From NCBI GenBank assembly GCA_937981985.1, contig CALJNB010000005.1, forward strand, positions 310,001-374,000: a stretch of 64,000 nucleotides of DNA. Direction: 5' to 3'. A model generated the notes under the pieces. The model was not told the origin of the DNA. It was given only the letters and a program-made list of their open reading frames with translations, and did no database searches. The position numbers and the translations under genes are program-made. Shown here in pieces: positions 8,692-17,529 of the stretch; within the stretch, counting starts at the first letter, position 1; every line of letters begins with the position of its first letter. Origin of the DNA: an uncultured bacterium (GTDB taxonomy: Bacteria > Myxococcota_A > Bradymonadia > Bradymonadales > Bradymonadaceae).

Positions 8692-11600
8692 TTAGTTCTG
8701 GGTTTTAGGAAAAGATGTGAAGCGCCGTGAGCCCACTTCAGGTGGAATGAGGCCACCAATAGCGCATCCAAGCTGCGGAGGGCGGCTGCTTCTAGCTGCC
8801 GTTGATCCACCCATATGACTTCGAATGAGTGAGACGCGACGTTCGATTTGAACGAACGAGGCATAGTCCTTTACGGATGAGGCGGATAGGCGTGCGTGCT
8901 GCAGAAAATCAAGTGCCTCTCTCCACATTCCCCGAGCGGCTTCGCTATCGGCCTTAAAAATATAAGCGACAGTCGATGCGCTACATAAATCCTGTCTGAT
9001 GCTTTCGCTTAACAAAGATACGAAGGTATCCGCGCGATCCCGAAATCCGTGCAACAATAATTGAATGTAGATTAGATGGGCACGAATTTGTAACTCAGCA
9101 TCCAAACTACCCATACGTTGAGCAATCAGCATTGCCTCACCAAGTGATTCGAAAGCTCCGGCCTCATCTTCGGAAAAGTAACATGTATACGCCAGACGAA
9201 TATGTGTTCGGATCACTGCGTCAAAAAGTCCGATCGGTTCGGCGAGGGCAATATTGGTTTGGTAATTGAATATTGCGTCGGGCACATTTTCAGTAGCGAG
9301 CGCGAGATCTCCCAGAAGCAGATGAATCTCGCTCATTTTGGTAGTGTCATTTACAAGAGTTGCATGCGTGAGGGCTGTATTCAGTATCACCTCGGATTCT
9401 TGAAATTCTCTTGTAGCTGCCAGGATTCGGGCCGCTCCGATTCTCGACTCGTGATTTTGTTGGCCCTGAGTCGCTAGCGTGATCGACCGTCGAAAGTAAC
9501 CAATCGCGCGCTCACAGTTACCCTCCGCGTAAGCTGAGTTCCCCGTTTCGTTTAGGATTTCAATCAACTCTTCTTTGCGATCTGACTTCTCGAAGATCCC
9601 GATACTTACATCTAGAAAATCGACGGCTTCAGAAAAGCGTCCGCTTGATGCAAGCACCATCCCCAGATTTCGATTAATTCTCCCGTATAAAAAGGATTCC
9701 TTTTTCGTGGATAGGTACGCTAAGGCTTCACGACAAAGCGTTTCTGCTAATTTTATCTGTCCGTCGGCTAGCGCACATTTTCCCATCTCATTGGTTGCGT
9801 TTGTGAATCCTAAAGTTTTCGAGGCCGCGTGAAAACCCTTCCTAGCGTGTTCATAGTAGATTAACGATTCCCCGTACTTTCCGTGTGAGTATGCCAATGC
9901 GCCTAGGAGTTGATTGGCTTGTCCCAAAATTTCTTGCTCATCTTTTTGAGCATGAGCTACTGCATCCTGTAAAACGTCTTCCGCAGCTCCGTGTTCATCA
10001 AGGGTCCAATGGACTTCTCCGAGTCGAAGGTAAATCGCGCTTTTTCCCCTTCCTTGGATGTATAGTTCTGGATATTGATTGGCGATAGATCGGGCTTGGA
10101 TAAAAAATTCGCGCGCCGAATCCAAATCTAAAGATGTGAATGCTTGGTCTCCAGATATTTTGAGTTGTTCAATTGCCTTGCCAGGCTCGCCACCCAGAAG
10201 CCATTGGTTGGCAATTCGCCTCACCTGTTCGTTGTTGGGTTGCGAGTAGAAATTCTGTAGTAGATTCGCAATTTTTGAATGGGATTTCGAAGAACCTCCA
10301 AGCGTCTCAAATGAATCCCTCAACATTTCAGCGTAACCCGCCTGAGAGAATCCAATCACATCGTTCACATTGGAAATGATTCCAAATTTCTCAGCTTGTT
10401 CTAAGGTCATATCAACCGCACCGATGAGTCGGGTTTCTAAAACTTCGGCGCTCGTTAATTTCCAAAGCTTGAGCGGGATTTCATCACCCAATTGCGCTAG
10501 GTGTCCCAAAATAACGTCGAAGGGAGATTCGGGATCGGCGATTGCTTGGATGGGGCCTGTACGCTTATCGTCAAATGCCACGTCGGGCGGAGCAGGGTCT
10601 GCCGTCTTACTATTTTCTTCGGTATCAGACCAACTTGGTACGTCGTTGCGAAGAAAGATCTGGCGGTCCAAAGGTGTGGCTTTCAATAAAGATTCTGCGT
10701 ATTTAGAAACTCCCGGACGTTTCTGAAGATCGTTTGAAAAGACGGTTGCTACGATAAGAATGGGTACGTCGTTTACGCGAAGGTCGTTTAAGAACCGTAC
10801 CAAGAACGCGAGGGTTAATGTGTCGAGGCGTTCTAAGCTCTCAAGTGCCCAGACGATGGGTTGCCGCTCTGCATGTTCTCGAAAAGGATTTCCTATTTGG
10901 GAAAATAACGAATCACGCATCGTCGATAGTGAATCAGAATCTGTGCTGGGATCATCTACTTCGAGATCACTTTTGGAGCCATAAAGTTTCTCCAATATTC
11001 TTCGAACCTCATTAATTCCTCGACCTTGAGTTTCCTCTCCGGTTAGTAGAGAGAGTTCGTATTCCATACCCGAAACGGTGAGCGTGCTTTCAAACGTACG
11101 ATGCAAAACCGTTGATCTTGGTTTGAACCGTGCTCGTTGATCTACGAATCCTCGAAGTAAATTGCTACGGCCGCTACCGGGAACTCCATGGATAAGCACC
11201 AATCCGGAGTTCCCATTGACTGCGTTTTCAAAAGCTCGATTGAGAACGCCAAGTTCAACCGGGTATACAGAATCTAAATCTTCAATTTTAAAGTGATTCG
11301 TGACCACTGCATCATCAACAGGGATGGGTAGATTCGTCGTCGGATTAAAACGTCGCTCCCGAGGATCGGCCCAACGTGCAAACGGTTCGCTTAAAAGATG
11401 TTCTAGTAAAACCGATGCAGATTGAACGCGATGTTCAGGATTTTTTTGCGTGCACAATGTGATGAGACCGCTAAAAGGTGTCGTATCCCATGGGGGCGGC
11501 AGCGCTAAAGGCGGATCATTAATCTGTTTGAGCATCACGTCCATAGCGTTTGTTAAACCTTCATATGCAGAATGTCCCGTGATCATCTCGAACATAATGT

Positions 11601-12258
11601 GTCCCAGCGCGTAGACATCGACCGCCGGCGAGATCCCTTCTGCCATCGCTTGTTCAGGCGCCATATATAGAGGCGTTCCGAAAACGGTTCCTTCTTGGGT
11701 TAGCGGAGCGAGAGTCGATGCGTCGCCAAATCCGGACACCGCTTTGGAAACACCAAAATCGAGAACTTTCACCGTTTCGTCTGAGGGATCTCCGTCGGAT
11801 TCAACTAAGAATATATTTTCAGGTTTGAGATCTCGATGTACTAGACCAAGTTTGTGGGCTTCGGCGAGTGATCTCGAACATTGAACTAAAACCCGCCAGA
11901 CCCGTTTAAGATCCATAGGTTCGTTGAGTTGCACAACACCGCTGAGATCCATTCCCTTTAGATACTCCATCGCGATAAAACACAGATTATTTTTCGTATG
12001 ACCGTAATCGTAAAGCGTAATCGTGTTTGGATGCGATAGGTGACTCGCATAAAGCGCCTCTCGTCGAAATCGTTCGACAATCTTTTCGTCGTTTGACGCC
12101 TTTGGTTTTAAAATTTTTAGCGCAATAAAGCGGTTTAATTCCTCCTGATGGGCACGATAGACGACGCTAAAGCCACCCGAACCGATCGGCTCGATTATCC
12201 GGAACCTTCCCGCAACAAGATCACCTGGTTTGAGCTTTGGTAAATTTCTATTTGTCAT
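8692..12258 (-). CDS. Multidomain Ser/Thr protein kinase with degenerate ATPase and TPR repeats
   Basis: An approximately 1188-residue cytoplasmic eukaryotic-like (Hanks-type) kinase. The ATG at 12258 has AAGGA six bases upstream and is preferred over TTG 12279. Kinase domain about residues 20-290: glycine loop GSGGFSVVY, ATP-binding K48, catalytic D143 in HRDLKPEN, DFG at 167-169, GTPLYMAPE activation segment, so it should be active. From about 330 to 640 is an AAA16/STAND-like NTPase region, but its Walker A reads GVPGSGRS with Arg364 in place of the invariant Lys, and the Walker B segment (VWALESLERLD) lacks the usual paired Asp. Residues 680-1150 are TPR repeats. The layout matches bacterial kinase-ATPase-TPR signalling scaffolds. 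It is divergent from the lipoprotein at 12451. Confidence 0.93.
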   Translation of the reverse strand: MTNRNLPKLKPGDLVAGRFRIIEPIGSGGFSVVYRAHQEELNRFIALKILKPKASNDEKIVERFRREALYASHLSHPNTITLYDYGHTKNNLCFIAMEYLKGMDLSGVVQLNEPMDLKRVWRVLVQCSRSLAEAHKLGLVHRDLKPENIFLVESDGDPSDETVKVLDFGVSKAVSGFGDASTLAPLTQEGTVFGTPLYMAPEQAMAEGISPAVDVYALGHIMFEMITGHSAYEGLTNAMDVMLKQINDPPLALPPPWDTTPFSGLITLCTQKNPEHRVQSASVLLEHLLSEPFARWADPRERRFNPTTNLPIPVDDAVVTNHFKIEDLDSVYPVELGVLNRAFENAVNGNSGLVLIHGVPGSGRSNLLRGFVDQRARFKPRSTVLHRTFESTLTVSGMEYELSLLTGEETQGRGINEVRRILEKLYGSKSDLEVDDPSTDSDSLSTMRDSLFSQIGNPFREHAERQPIVWALESLERLDTLTLAFLVRFLNDLRVNDVPILIVATVFSNDLQKRPGVSKYAESLLKATPLDRQIFLRNDVPSWSDTEENSKTADPAPPDVAFDDKRTGPIQAIADPESPFDVILGHLAQLGDEIPLKLWKLTSAEVLETRLIGAVDMTLEQAEKFGIISNVNDVIGFSQAGYAEMLRDSFETLGGSSKSHSKIANLLQNFYSQPNNEQVRRIANQWLLGGEPGKAIEQLKISGDQAFTSLDLDSAREFFIQARSIANQYPELYIQGRGKSAIYLRLGEVHWTLDEHGAAEDVLQDAVAHAQKDEQEILGQANQLLGALAYSHGKYGESLIYYEHARKGFHAASKTLGFTNATNEMGKCALADGQIKLAETLCREALAYLSTKKESFLYGRINRNLGMVLASSGRFSEAVDFLDVSIGIFEKSDRKEELIEILNETGNSAYAEGNCERAIGYFRRSITLATQGQQNHESRIGAARILAATREFQESEVILNTALTHATLVNDTTKMSEIHLLLGDLALATENVPDAIFNYQTNIALAEPIGLFDAVIRTHIRLAYTCYFSEDEAGAFESLGEAMLIAQRMGSLDAELQIRAHLIYIQLLLHGFRDRADTFVSLLSESIRQDLCSASTVAYIFKADSEAARGMWREALDFLQHARLSASSVKDYASFVQIERRVSLIRSHMGGSTAARSSRPPQLGCAIGGLIPPEVGSRRFTSFPKTQN

Positions 12259-12450
12259 GTGATCCTTGGTTGTACCCAAGATAAATAATTGGATCGAAGA
12301 TCACAACCTTGAATTCTCAATTTCCTTTTTTAGTCGGCGTATTTAGCATCGCCGGCTGAAACGAAACAAGCGAATACCCGAAAAGGCGCGGTCGACATGT
12401 GTTTAACAACTGTGTTGCGTCGACCTCCAACACAAAAAACCAGGAAATTT

Positions 12451-13611
12451 ATGAAACTAGTTCTACTTTTAATGATTATGGGTTCGTTCATCGCTTGCGT
12501 CGGAAATGATGCATCCAATCCTCCGCCCAAAGACGCGTTTACGTCGGTCGAAGTACCGCTAGAGGATTCGCGCGCTGATCGAATCGAGCGATGGCGAGTG
12601 CGTCATTCCGATACTACTTTTTGGTTCAATCCAAACGTTAAGATAAACGACAAGGTGGGTAAAATTAACGCAAGGTCGAGCCGGAACCTCATTGGTGTAA
12701 TTTCATATTTCTCGTCGGGCGAAACGATACAGACAACTATTGTCTCTCCTAGGATATTCGAACTCGAACTCAATAAAGGCCAGATTATTAAGGCAGCATC
12801 GGGTGAACCTATCTTTACCACCGTGAATACTTCCGTCGGAAAGCGCCATACCTTAACTCGATTTGCACCTCGCCTAAACGGATTTGAGGGGGATCATAGA
12901 ATTTATGTTCTTGGTTCGATGAACGCCACCTACGTAGGAAATGAATTAGCTTTTCGAGGTCGCGTGGCTACAACCGACGGTTGGGAATTATTGAATGTGC
13001 AGTTCGGGAAAGTTCCAGCATCTTTGGTATATGAACCTCATTTGTCGCCCTTCGATTTTAACGCAGAGCTCATGCCATCTATTTTGGACGAAGATCAACA
13101 AATAACGTTTACCGCCTATGACGGCGCGGATCAATTTGTGAAAAAGAGTGTTAATTTTGGTCTAAGGTTGAATAGATTTGCGGCGTCGGATTTAAGCCCT
13201 TATGAAGTCTGGCCGCGCGAAAGTTGTCATCCCGACACACACTCCTGTTTGCGCAAATACGACGGAGATGACTTTGAAACGTGTGGGTATGCGAATCAAA
13301 TATCAGCGTGTTGGTCGCCTTACGCGATCGATTTTTCGAGGCGTTTAGGGGAAGAAATATCGGGATATTATGATGAGAATGTTCTTGAAATGAAGTCCGA
13401 AAATCGACGCTCAAAGAGAACAGCATTAGCGAGGATTTCCCCGAATAAAGTCGGACAAGTAGATCCTTTAGAGGACGAAGATAGCGCGAATGAACAGGAT
13501 GAGACGACGATCGTTTATCACCCTGGTGTCGTTTTTCGGGGTTCTTCGGTTTTATGGCAGGGCCATTATGACAAAAATGGAGATTTCCAATTTATGGAAA
13601 AGATTAACTAA
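12451..13611 (+). CDS. Predicted lipoprotein of unknown function
   Basis: A 386-residue lipoprotein. The ATG at 12451 (AGGAAA eight bases upstream) gives the signal peptide MKLVLLLMIMGSFIAC with Cys16 lipidated; the in-frame ATG at 12397 would add residues that spoil the signal. The mature protein is beta-rich and soluble, with a Cys-containing stretch near residues 258-290 (CHPDTHSCLRKYDGDDFETC) suggesting disulfides. No family recognised. It lies alone between two Ser/Thr kinase genes encoded on the other strand, divergent from the first and convergent (17 bases) with the second. Confidence 0.82.
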   Translation: MKLVLLLMIMGSFIACVGNDASNPPPKDAFTSVEVPLEDSRADRIERWRVRHSDTTFWFNPNVKINDKVGKINARSSRNLIGVISYFSSGETIQTTIVSPRIFELELNKGQIIKAASGEPIFTTVNTSVGKRHTLTRFAPRLNGFEGDHRIYVLGSMNATYVGNELAFRGRVATTDGWELLNVQFGKVPASLVYEPHLSPFDFNAELMPSILDEDQQITFTAYDGADQFVKKSVNFGLRLNRFAASDLSPYEVWPRESCHPDTHSCLRKYDGDDFETCGYANQISACWSPYAIDFSRRLGEEISGYYDENVLEMKSENRRSKRTALARISPNKVGQVDPLEDEDSANEQDETTIVYHPGVVFRGSSVLWQGHYDKNGDFQFMEKIN

Positions 13612-13628
13612 TTGCGCAGGCCTTCGAG

Positions 13629-14774
13629 TCAGGCGAACTTAAGGAAGAGAAAACCCATTACCGCAAGCGCTGCGAATCCCAAAATGGCTCCGAGAATGAC
13701 TTCGGTAACACCGCTCTTTGTTGGTCTTGGTCCGGAAAATGTTCGTTTTGTAGCTTTTCGCGTTTTCGGTCGCTGATCTGAAACACGATTTCTACCTGAC
13801 TTGGTTCGGTCTAAGACACGTTCGTTTGTTTTGGGCCCAGATTCTTTGGAGGCGGTACGTAACTGTTGTTCGTCCGACATCGTATTTTTAGGAGCGAAGA
13901 TGTTCGGAGAACTGTCTCGACTTACGACCTCCCTGGGTAGACCACCGAGCTCGTCTGCCATTTCTCGAGCGCTCGCGTAACGGTCGTCTAAGCCTTTCGC
14001 GACCGAACGTTTTATCATTCTATAAAAATCTGATCTCATAACTTCTGGAGGCATCTCGATAGGTTTATAAGACGCCTGAAACATAATTGTGTCGTAAACG
14101 GATTCGATCTGAACAACTTTTTGACCTGTAATCATTTCGGCGATGATGAGTCCCATCGCGTACAAGTCGGCCGGAGGCCCGACATTCTTTTTATGGACCA
14201 ACTCAGGCGCCATGTAGGCTGGCGTTCCTACTAAGGTACCGACATTGGTAATTTCATCGGAAGAACCTTCGGCTAAAGCCTTGGCAAATCCGAAATCCAA
14301 AACTTTCACGTGACCCTTCCCACCGTCTTTAACGAGAAAGATATTAGCGGGTTTAAGATCTCGGTGAATGATGCCTAGTTCGTGCGCTTTATTTAGAGCC
14401 GAGAGTGTCTCTAAGGTGATGCGTCGCACTAATTTTGGAGCGAGGGGACCGTGTTCTTTCAGTAGCGTTCGGAGATCGGTTCCCTTCAAGTATTCCATTG
14501 CCATATATGGAAGCCCCGTATTGGTTTCTCCGTAATAATAGACACCTACAATGTGCATATGTCTTAGCGCATAGATAAGACGCGCTTCGCGTTCGAACCT
14601 GCGCCGCAATTCTTTTTCGTCGTGGGGCCCAGGCCGCAAGACCTTTAGAGCTAATTTTCGATTTCCCGCAAGATCGTGCACTTTATATACGGATCCAAAA
14701 TTTCCGCTATCAAGTTCCGCTTCGACCCGAAAAGCGTCATCGATAATCTCTCCGACGGCTGGCATGCGTGACAT
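13629..14774 (-). CDS. Membrane-anchored Ser/Thr protein kinase
   Basis: A 381-residue Hanks-type kinase. Glycine loop DSGNFGSVY (22-30), K44, HRDLKPAN with catalytic D139, DFG at 160-162, and GTPAYMAPE; all key residues are intact. The kinase domain ends near 275, followed by a basic, Ser/Thr-rich linker (about 290-355) and a single C-terminal membrane segment (VILGAILGFAALAVMGFLFL), leaving essentially nothing in the periplasm. This makes it a tail-anchored kinase facing the cytoplasm rather than a receptor kinase with a PASTA or other sensor domain. ATG 14774 directly precedes the kinase domain. Targets are unknown. Confidence 0.93.
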   Translation of the reverse strand: MSRMPAVGEIIDDAFRVEAELDSGNFGSVYKVHDLAGNRKLALKVLRPGPHDEKELRRRFEREARLIYALRHMHIVGVYYYGETNTGLPYMAMEYLKGTDLRTLLKEHGPLAPKLVRRITLETLSALNKAHELGIIHRDLKPANIFLVKDGGKGHVKVLDFGFAKALAEGSSDEITNVGTLVGTPAYMAPELVHKKNVGPPADLYAMGLIIAEMITGQKVVQIESVYDTIMFQASYKPIEMPPEVMRSDFYRMIKRSVAKGLDDRYASAREMADELGGLPREVVSRDSSPNIFAPKNTMSDEQQLRTASKESGPKTNERVLDRTKSGRNRVSDQRPKTRKATKRTFSGPRPTKSGVTEVILGAILGFAALAVMGFLFLKFA

Positions 14775-14906
14775 AGAATCTACTCTTAAAATCCGTTTGC
14801 GCGGCGGAGATTACGGTAAAAAGACTGTTCGCGCCATCTTTTTTTTATGCAATTTGTTGGGGTTCTGGAAAGCGGATTAGCGCGTCATGATAGAGGTTTT
14901 GAACCT

Positions 14907-15263
14907 TTATTTTCCTGAAACTAGTTTTTCAAAATTCTTCTGGTCTTCGCCGCGTAGATCCAAATTTTGACATTTTTTGGTGTTCTTTTGCGCAAAGCTA
15001 ACGGCCATACACTTTTGTGCAAGAGACGGGAGCAGGCTACATTTTTTTAGATAGTTAGATTCGTTTGGGATGTTGACATCTCCTTTTACCTCAGTCGGTA
15101 CGGTGTCTTTCAGAGCCGTCATTTGTTTTTCAAGATCGTTGTAGGCCTCTACGCACCACGGTGACGCGTTGTTTTTTGAGGTGACGTTTGTATTACAAGA
15201 GAAATTTGTATTACAAGAGAAAATAGACGAGATCAAAATACCCAGCCCTAAAATATCACGCAT
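14907..15263 (-). CDS. Small predicted lipoprotein with duplicated lipobox segment
   Basis: A 118-residue protein beginning at ATG 15263, inside the last codons of the phosphofructokinase gene (8-base overlap), so it is translationally coupled to it. The N-terminus MRDILGLGILISSIFSC is a type II signal with Cys17. The six residues after the lipobox occur twice (SCNTNF then SCNTNV) because of an exact 18-base tandem repeat at 15187-15222, giving a second Cys right after the first. The remaining mature part has several further cysteines and is otherwise nondescript. No function recognised. Confidence 0.75.
   Translation of the reverse strand: MRDILGLGILISSIFSCNTNFSCNTNVTSKNNASPWCVEAYNDLEKQMTALKDTVPTEVKGDVNIPNESNYLKKCSLLPSLAQKCMAVSFAQKNTKKCQNLDLRGEDQKNFEKLVSGK
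15187..15222. repeat. 18-bp exact tandem duplication
   Basis: TTTGTATTACAAGAGAAA occurs twice back to back within the small lipoprotein gene. It keeps frame and adds six residues just after the lipidated cysteine, a likely recent slippage duplication. Confidence 0.9.
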
Positions 15264-16557
15264 CTGCTGCCTCTAGAGCATCTCGAATTTCGTCTTCAAA
15301 AGCCCATGCGTCTGGCTCGTTTTTTACGAGGTCACCAAAATAGGAGACGATTTCCTCTTCGGTAACTTTTCCAGCGACTGCCAGGCTTTGAATATGTTCA
15401 CGATCGTCAAAATCCTTCGCGCTCAATCGCTGCATATATCGGCGGGCGACGATGTAAGGCTCTGAGCTAACGTCAACATTTCGGACCTTAGTCTTCCCGG
15501 TTTCCGCATTTCGCATTTCGTGAAAAGGTTTGGATTGTCTCTTTCCATTGACGATCATCACCATCCCATTACTACCACCGTCGGCTAAGAACTTAATGGC
15601 GGCGTATCCGAGGTCGCGTGTGTATTCGATGTCAAATGGGACCGGGTCAGCGCATCGGAGTTCGTAGCCTAAGGTCACTTCATTGAATCTCATCTTGATA
15701 TCACGAGCTTCTAAACGACGTTCTACTTCCCGACATAGAACCTCTCCGATATTGACATCCGCTAGCAAAATATGTCCAAAGTCATCGCGTCTTACGTGTG
15801 GGAAGCGATCGAAGTCTTCTTTGTTAAAACGTTCGACAATTCCCTCGGCTACTACGGCGACACCCCAGCTTTTTCCTGCACTCAATCCTTTTAGAACCGA
15901 TCCTTCGATAGTCCGGATCACATCTTCTAATTTGACGGTTTCACCAAATTCTTCCGGAATTAAAGTGAGTGTCGCACCAGCGGCTTTTCCTATTCCCAAC
16001 GCTAAATGGCCAGCCTGGCGACCCATACTAATTACGACATACCAACGATTACACGTTCGGGCATCTCGCATCAGATTCTTCACAAGTCCGACGCCTACAT
16101 GTCTGGCAGTTGTAAATCCAAAGGTTGGAACGCCTTCTGGGAGAGGAAGATCGTTATCAATTGTTTTCGGCACATGGACTGTTTTTAGACGGTTTTGCAT
16201 CGCGTCTGAAATCGTCGCTGCACCGAAGGCTGTGTCATCACCGCCGATAGTAAGCAACATATCAATTTCTTCTGATTCCAAAGTAGCAACGATCTTTTCC
16301 AAGTTCGCCGGCGATTTAGGGTTGGTTCTGGACATCCCGAGTACAGCGCCTCCTTCGTAGTGAATCCATGAAACATCTTCCATCGTTAGTGGACGCATGT
16401 CGTTTTCGACGAGGCCCCGATATCCATCACGAACACCGAGGACTTCCCAACCGCGATTAAGTGCTTCAATAGTACTGGCGCTAATGACCGAATTGATTCC
16501 GGGGGCAGGACCTCCGCTGGCTAGGATGGCGAGTTTTTTCCTTTTTGTAGCTGTCAT
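15256..16557 (-). CDS. pfp: 6-phosphofructokinase, PPi-dependent type by active-site residues
   Basis: A 433-residue phosphofructokinase-A family enzyme converting fructose 6-phosphate to fructose 1,6-bisphosphate in glycolysis. Visible family motifs: ASGGPAPGINSVI at the N-terminus, GGAVLGMSR, GGDDTAFGA, PKTIDNDLP, FGFTTARHVG and MGRQAGHLAL. Two diagnostic positions, Asp after GGD (Gly104 in the E. coli enzyme) and Lys before TIDND (Gly124), are those of pyrophosphate-using enzymes rather than ATP-using ones; this follows from known family biochemistry. ATG 16557 overlaps the stop of the upstream SRPBCC gene by four bases, and its own 3' end overlaps the lipoprotein start, so three genes form one translationally coupled operon. 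Confidence 0.93.
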   Translation of the reverse strand: MTATKRKKLAILASGGPAPGINSVISASTIEALNRGWEVLGVRDGYRGLVENDMRPLTMEDVSWIHYEGGAVLGMSRTNPKSPANLEKIVATLESEEIDMLLTIGGDDTAFGAATISDAMQNRLKTVHVPKTIDNDLPLPEGVPTFGFTTARHVGVGLVKNLMRDARTCNRWYVVISMGRQAGHLALGIGKAAGATLTLIPEEFGETVKLEDVIRTIEGSVLKGLSAGKSWGVAVVAEGIVERFNKEDFDRFPHVRRDDFGHILLADVNIGEVLCREVERRLEARDIKMRFNEVTLGYELRCADPVPFDIEYTRDLGYAAIKFLADGGSNGMVMIVNGKRQSKPFHEMRNAETGKTKVRNVDVSSEPYIVARRYMQRLSAKDFDDREHIQSLAVAGKVTEEEIVSYFGDLVKNEPDAWAFEDEIRDALEAADA

Positions 16558-17339
16558 TTTATGTCCATTTTGGGATTTAACTTCATTAACGGTTTAAGCT
16601 TAGGTTCGATAATAAGTCCCGTCGTGTCGAAGGGCTTACTTTCCTGTAAGGACTTTTTTTTGTCGATTTTGAGCATTTGTTTCTTTTTTTTCTTTTTCGC
16701 TTCCTTTTTTTTCAAACGCTCTTTTTTTTCTCGCATTTTCTGCGCCCTTGATTCTCTACTTTTTTTAACTTTCTCTTTGAGCGTTTTTAGGCTTTCCGCC
16801 ATATTGTCACCGGTATCCGAAGTTACCAAGGGTTCAAGAAGACGAGTATACCAACGCGTGTACTCTGCTTCGATTGTGTAATGTACTTTCGTTTTATAAG
16901 CGCCAATTCTCTCAAGTGTTATCTCTGAAACGAAACGTTTATTCGCGTAATCACCACGTTTGATTGGAACCATTTCGCCCCGTTTTAGTTTCATTCCCGA
17001 AACATAATATTGAGTCGCGATTTTCTTATTGGGCTCGAGTTCCAAAATTTTTCCGGTGATTTCTGCCGTCGCGTTTGGAACCTTAATCGTCTCTCGAATG
17101 ATTGAGCCAACTTTAAGGTCTCCCTTCGTAACTTGTTTTGATCTTGTTAATCCTTTCACCCAACGTGTGGAGTGCGATGGTGCGCTAACCCACTCATAAA
17201 CAACTTCTGGGGTATCCTCGACAATAATAGTTGCGCTACTGCGGCCGTGATTATCACCATCTCCCATTGAAAACAGGACGCCGCCAGTTACTGCGAAGGT
17301 TAAGATGATCACAACAAATAGGAAGAGAATGGATTTCAA
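16554..17339 (-). CDS. Membrane-anchored SRPBCC/START-like protein with lysine-rich tail
   Basis: A 261-residue protein with an N-terminal hydrophobic anchor (MKSILFLFVVIILTFAVTGG), then an SRPBCC (polyketide cyclase/START-like) domain at about 30-185: SATIIVEDTPEVVYEWVS, STRWVKG and the long C-terminal helix DNMAESLKTLKEKV are typical. Such domains bind hydrophobic ligands. Residues about 190-261 are a highly basic KKKEAKKKKKK-type tail. Because the domain follows an uncleaved or signal-like segment it probably acts at the membrane on the periplasmic side. It is the first gene of an operon with phosphofructokinase (ATGA overlap) and a lipoprotein. Ligand unknown. Confidence 0.85.
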   Translation of the reverse strand: MKSILFLFVVIILTFAVTGGVLFSMGDGDNHGRSSATIIVEDTPEVVYEWVSAPSHSTRWVKGLTRSKQVTKGDLKVGSIIRETIKVPNATAEITGKILELEPNKKIATQYYVSGMKLKRGEMVPIKRGDYANKRFVSEITLERIGAYKTKVHYTIEAEYTRWYTRLLEPLVTSDTGDNMAESLKTLKEKVKKSRESRAQKMREKKERLKKKEAKKKKKKQMLKIDKKKSLQESKPFDTTGLIIEPKLKPLMKLNPKMDIK

Positions 17340-17529
17340 TTTACGTTTCTTGGCACGAGACCCGGCACGTTTACACGTAAGAACGCCACTATGGCAAATA
17401 AATGTGAACTTTTTTAAATCTTTGGGGTCTATATTGACGTTGATACAAATGAATGCAATTTGTGATTTGCGTATTAAACCTTTATAGTGCCCAATGGTGG
17501 GAATCTATGAACGTAGTGGAGAAACAGCT

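Noticed and set aside
15683-16360. A 225-codon frame antisense to phosphofructokinase
   Set aside because: Lies wholly within a well-supported conserved enzyme gene; product is Ser/Arg/Pro-rich without motifs.
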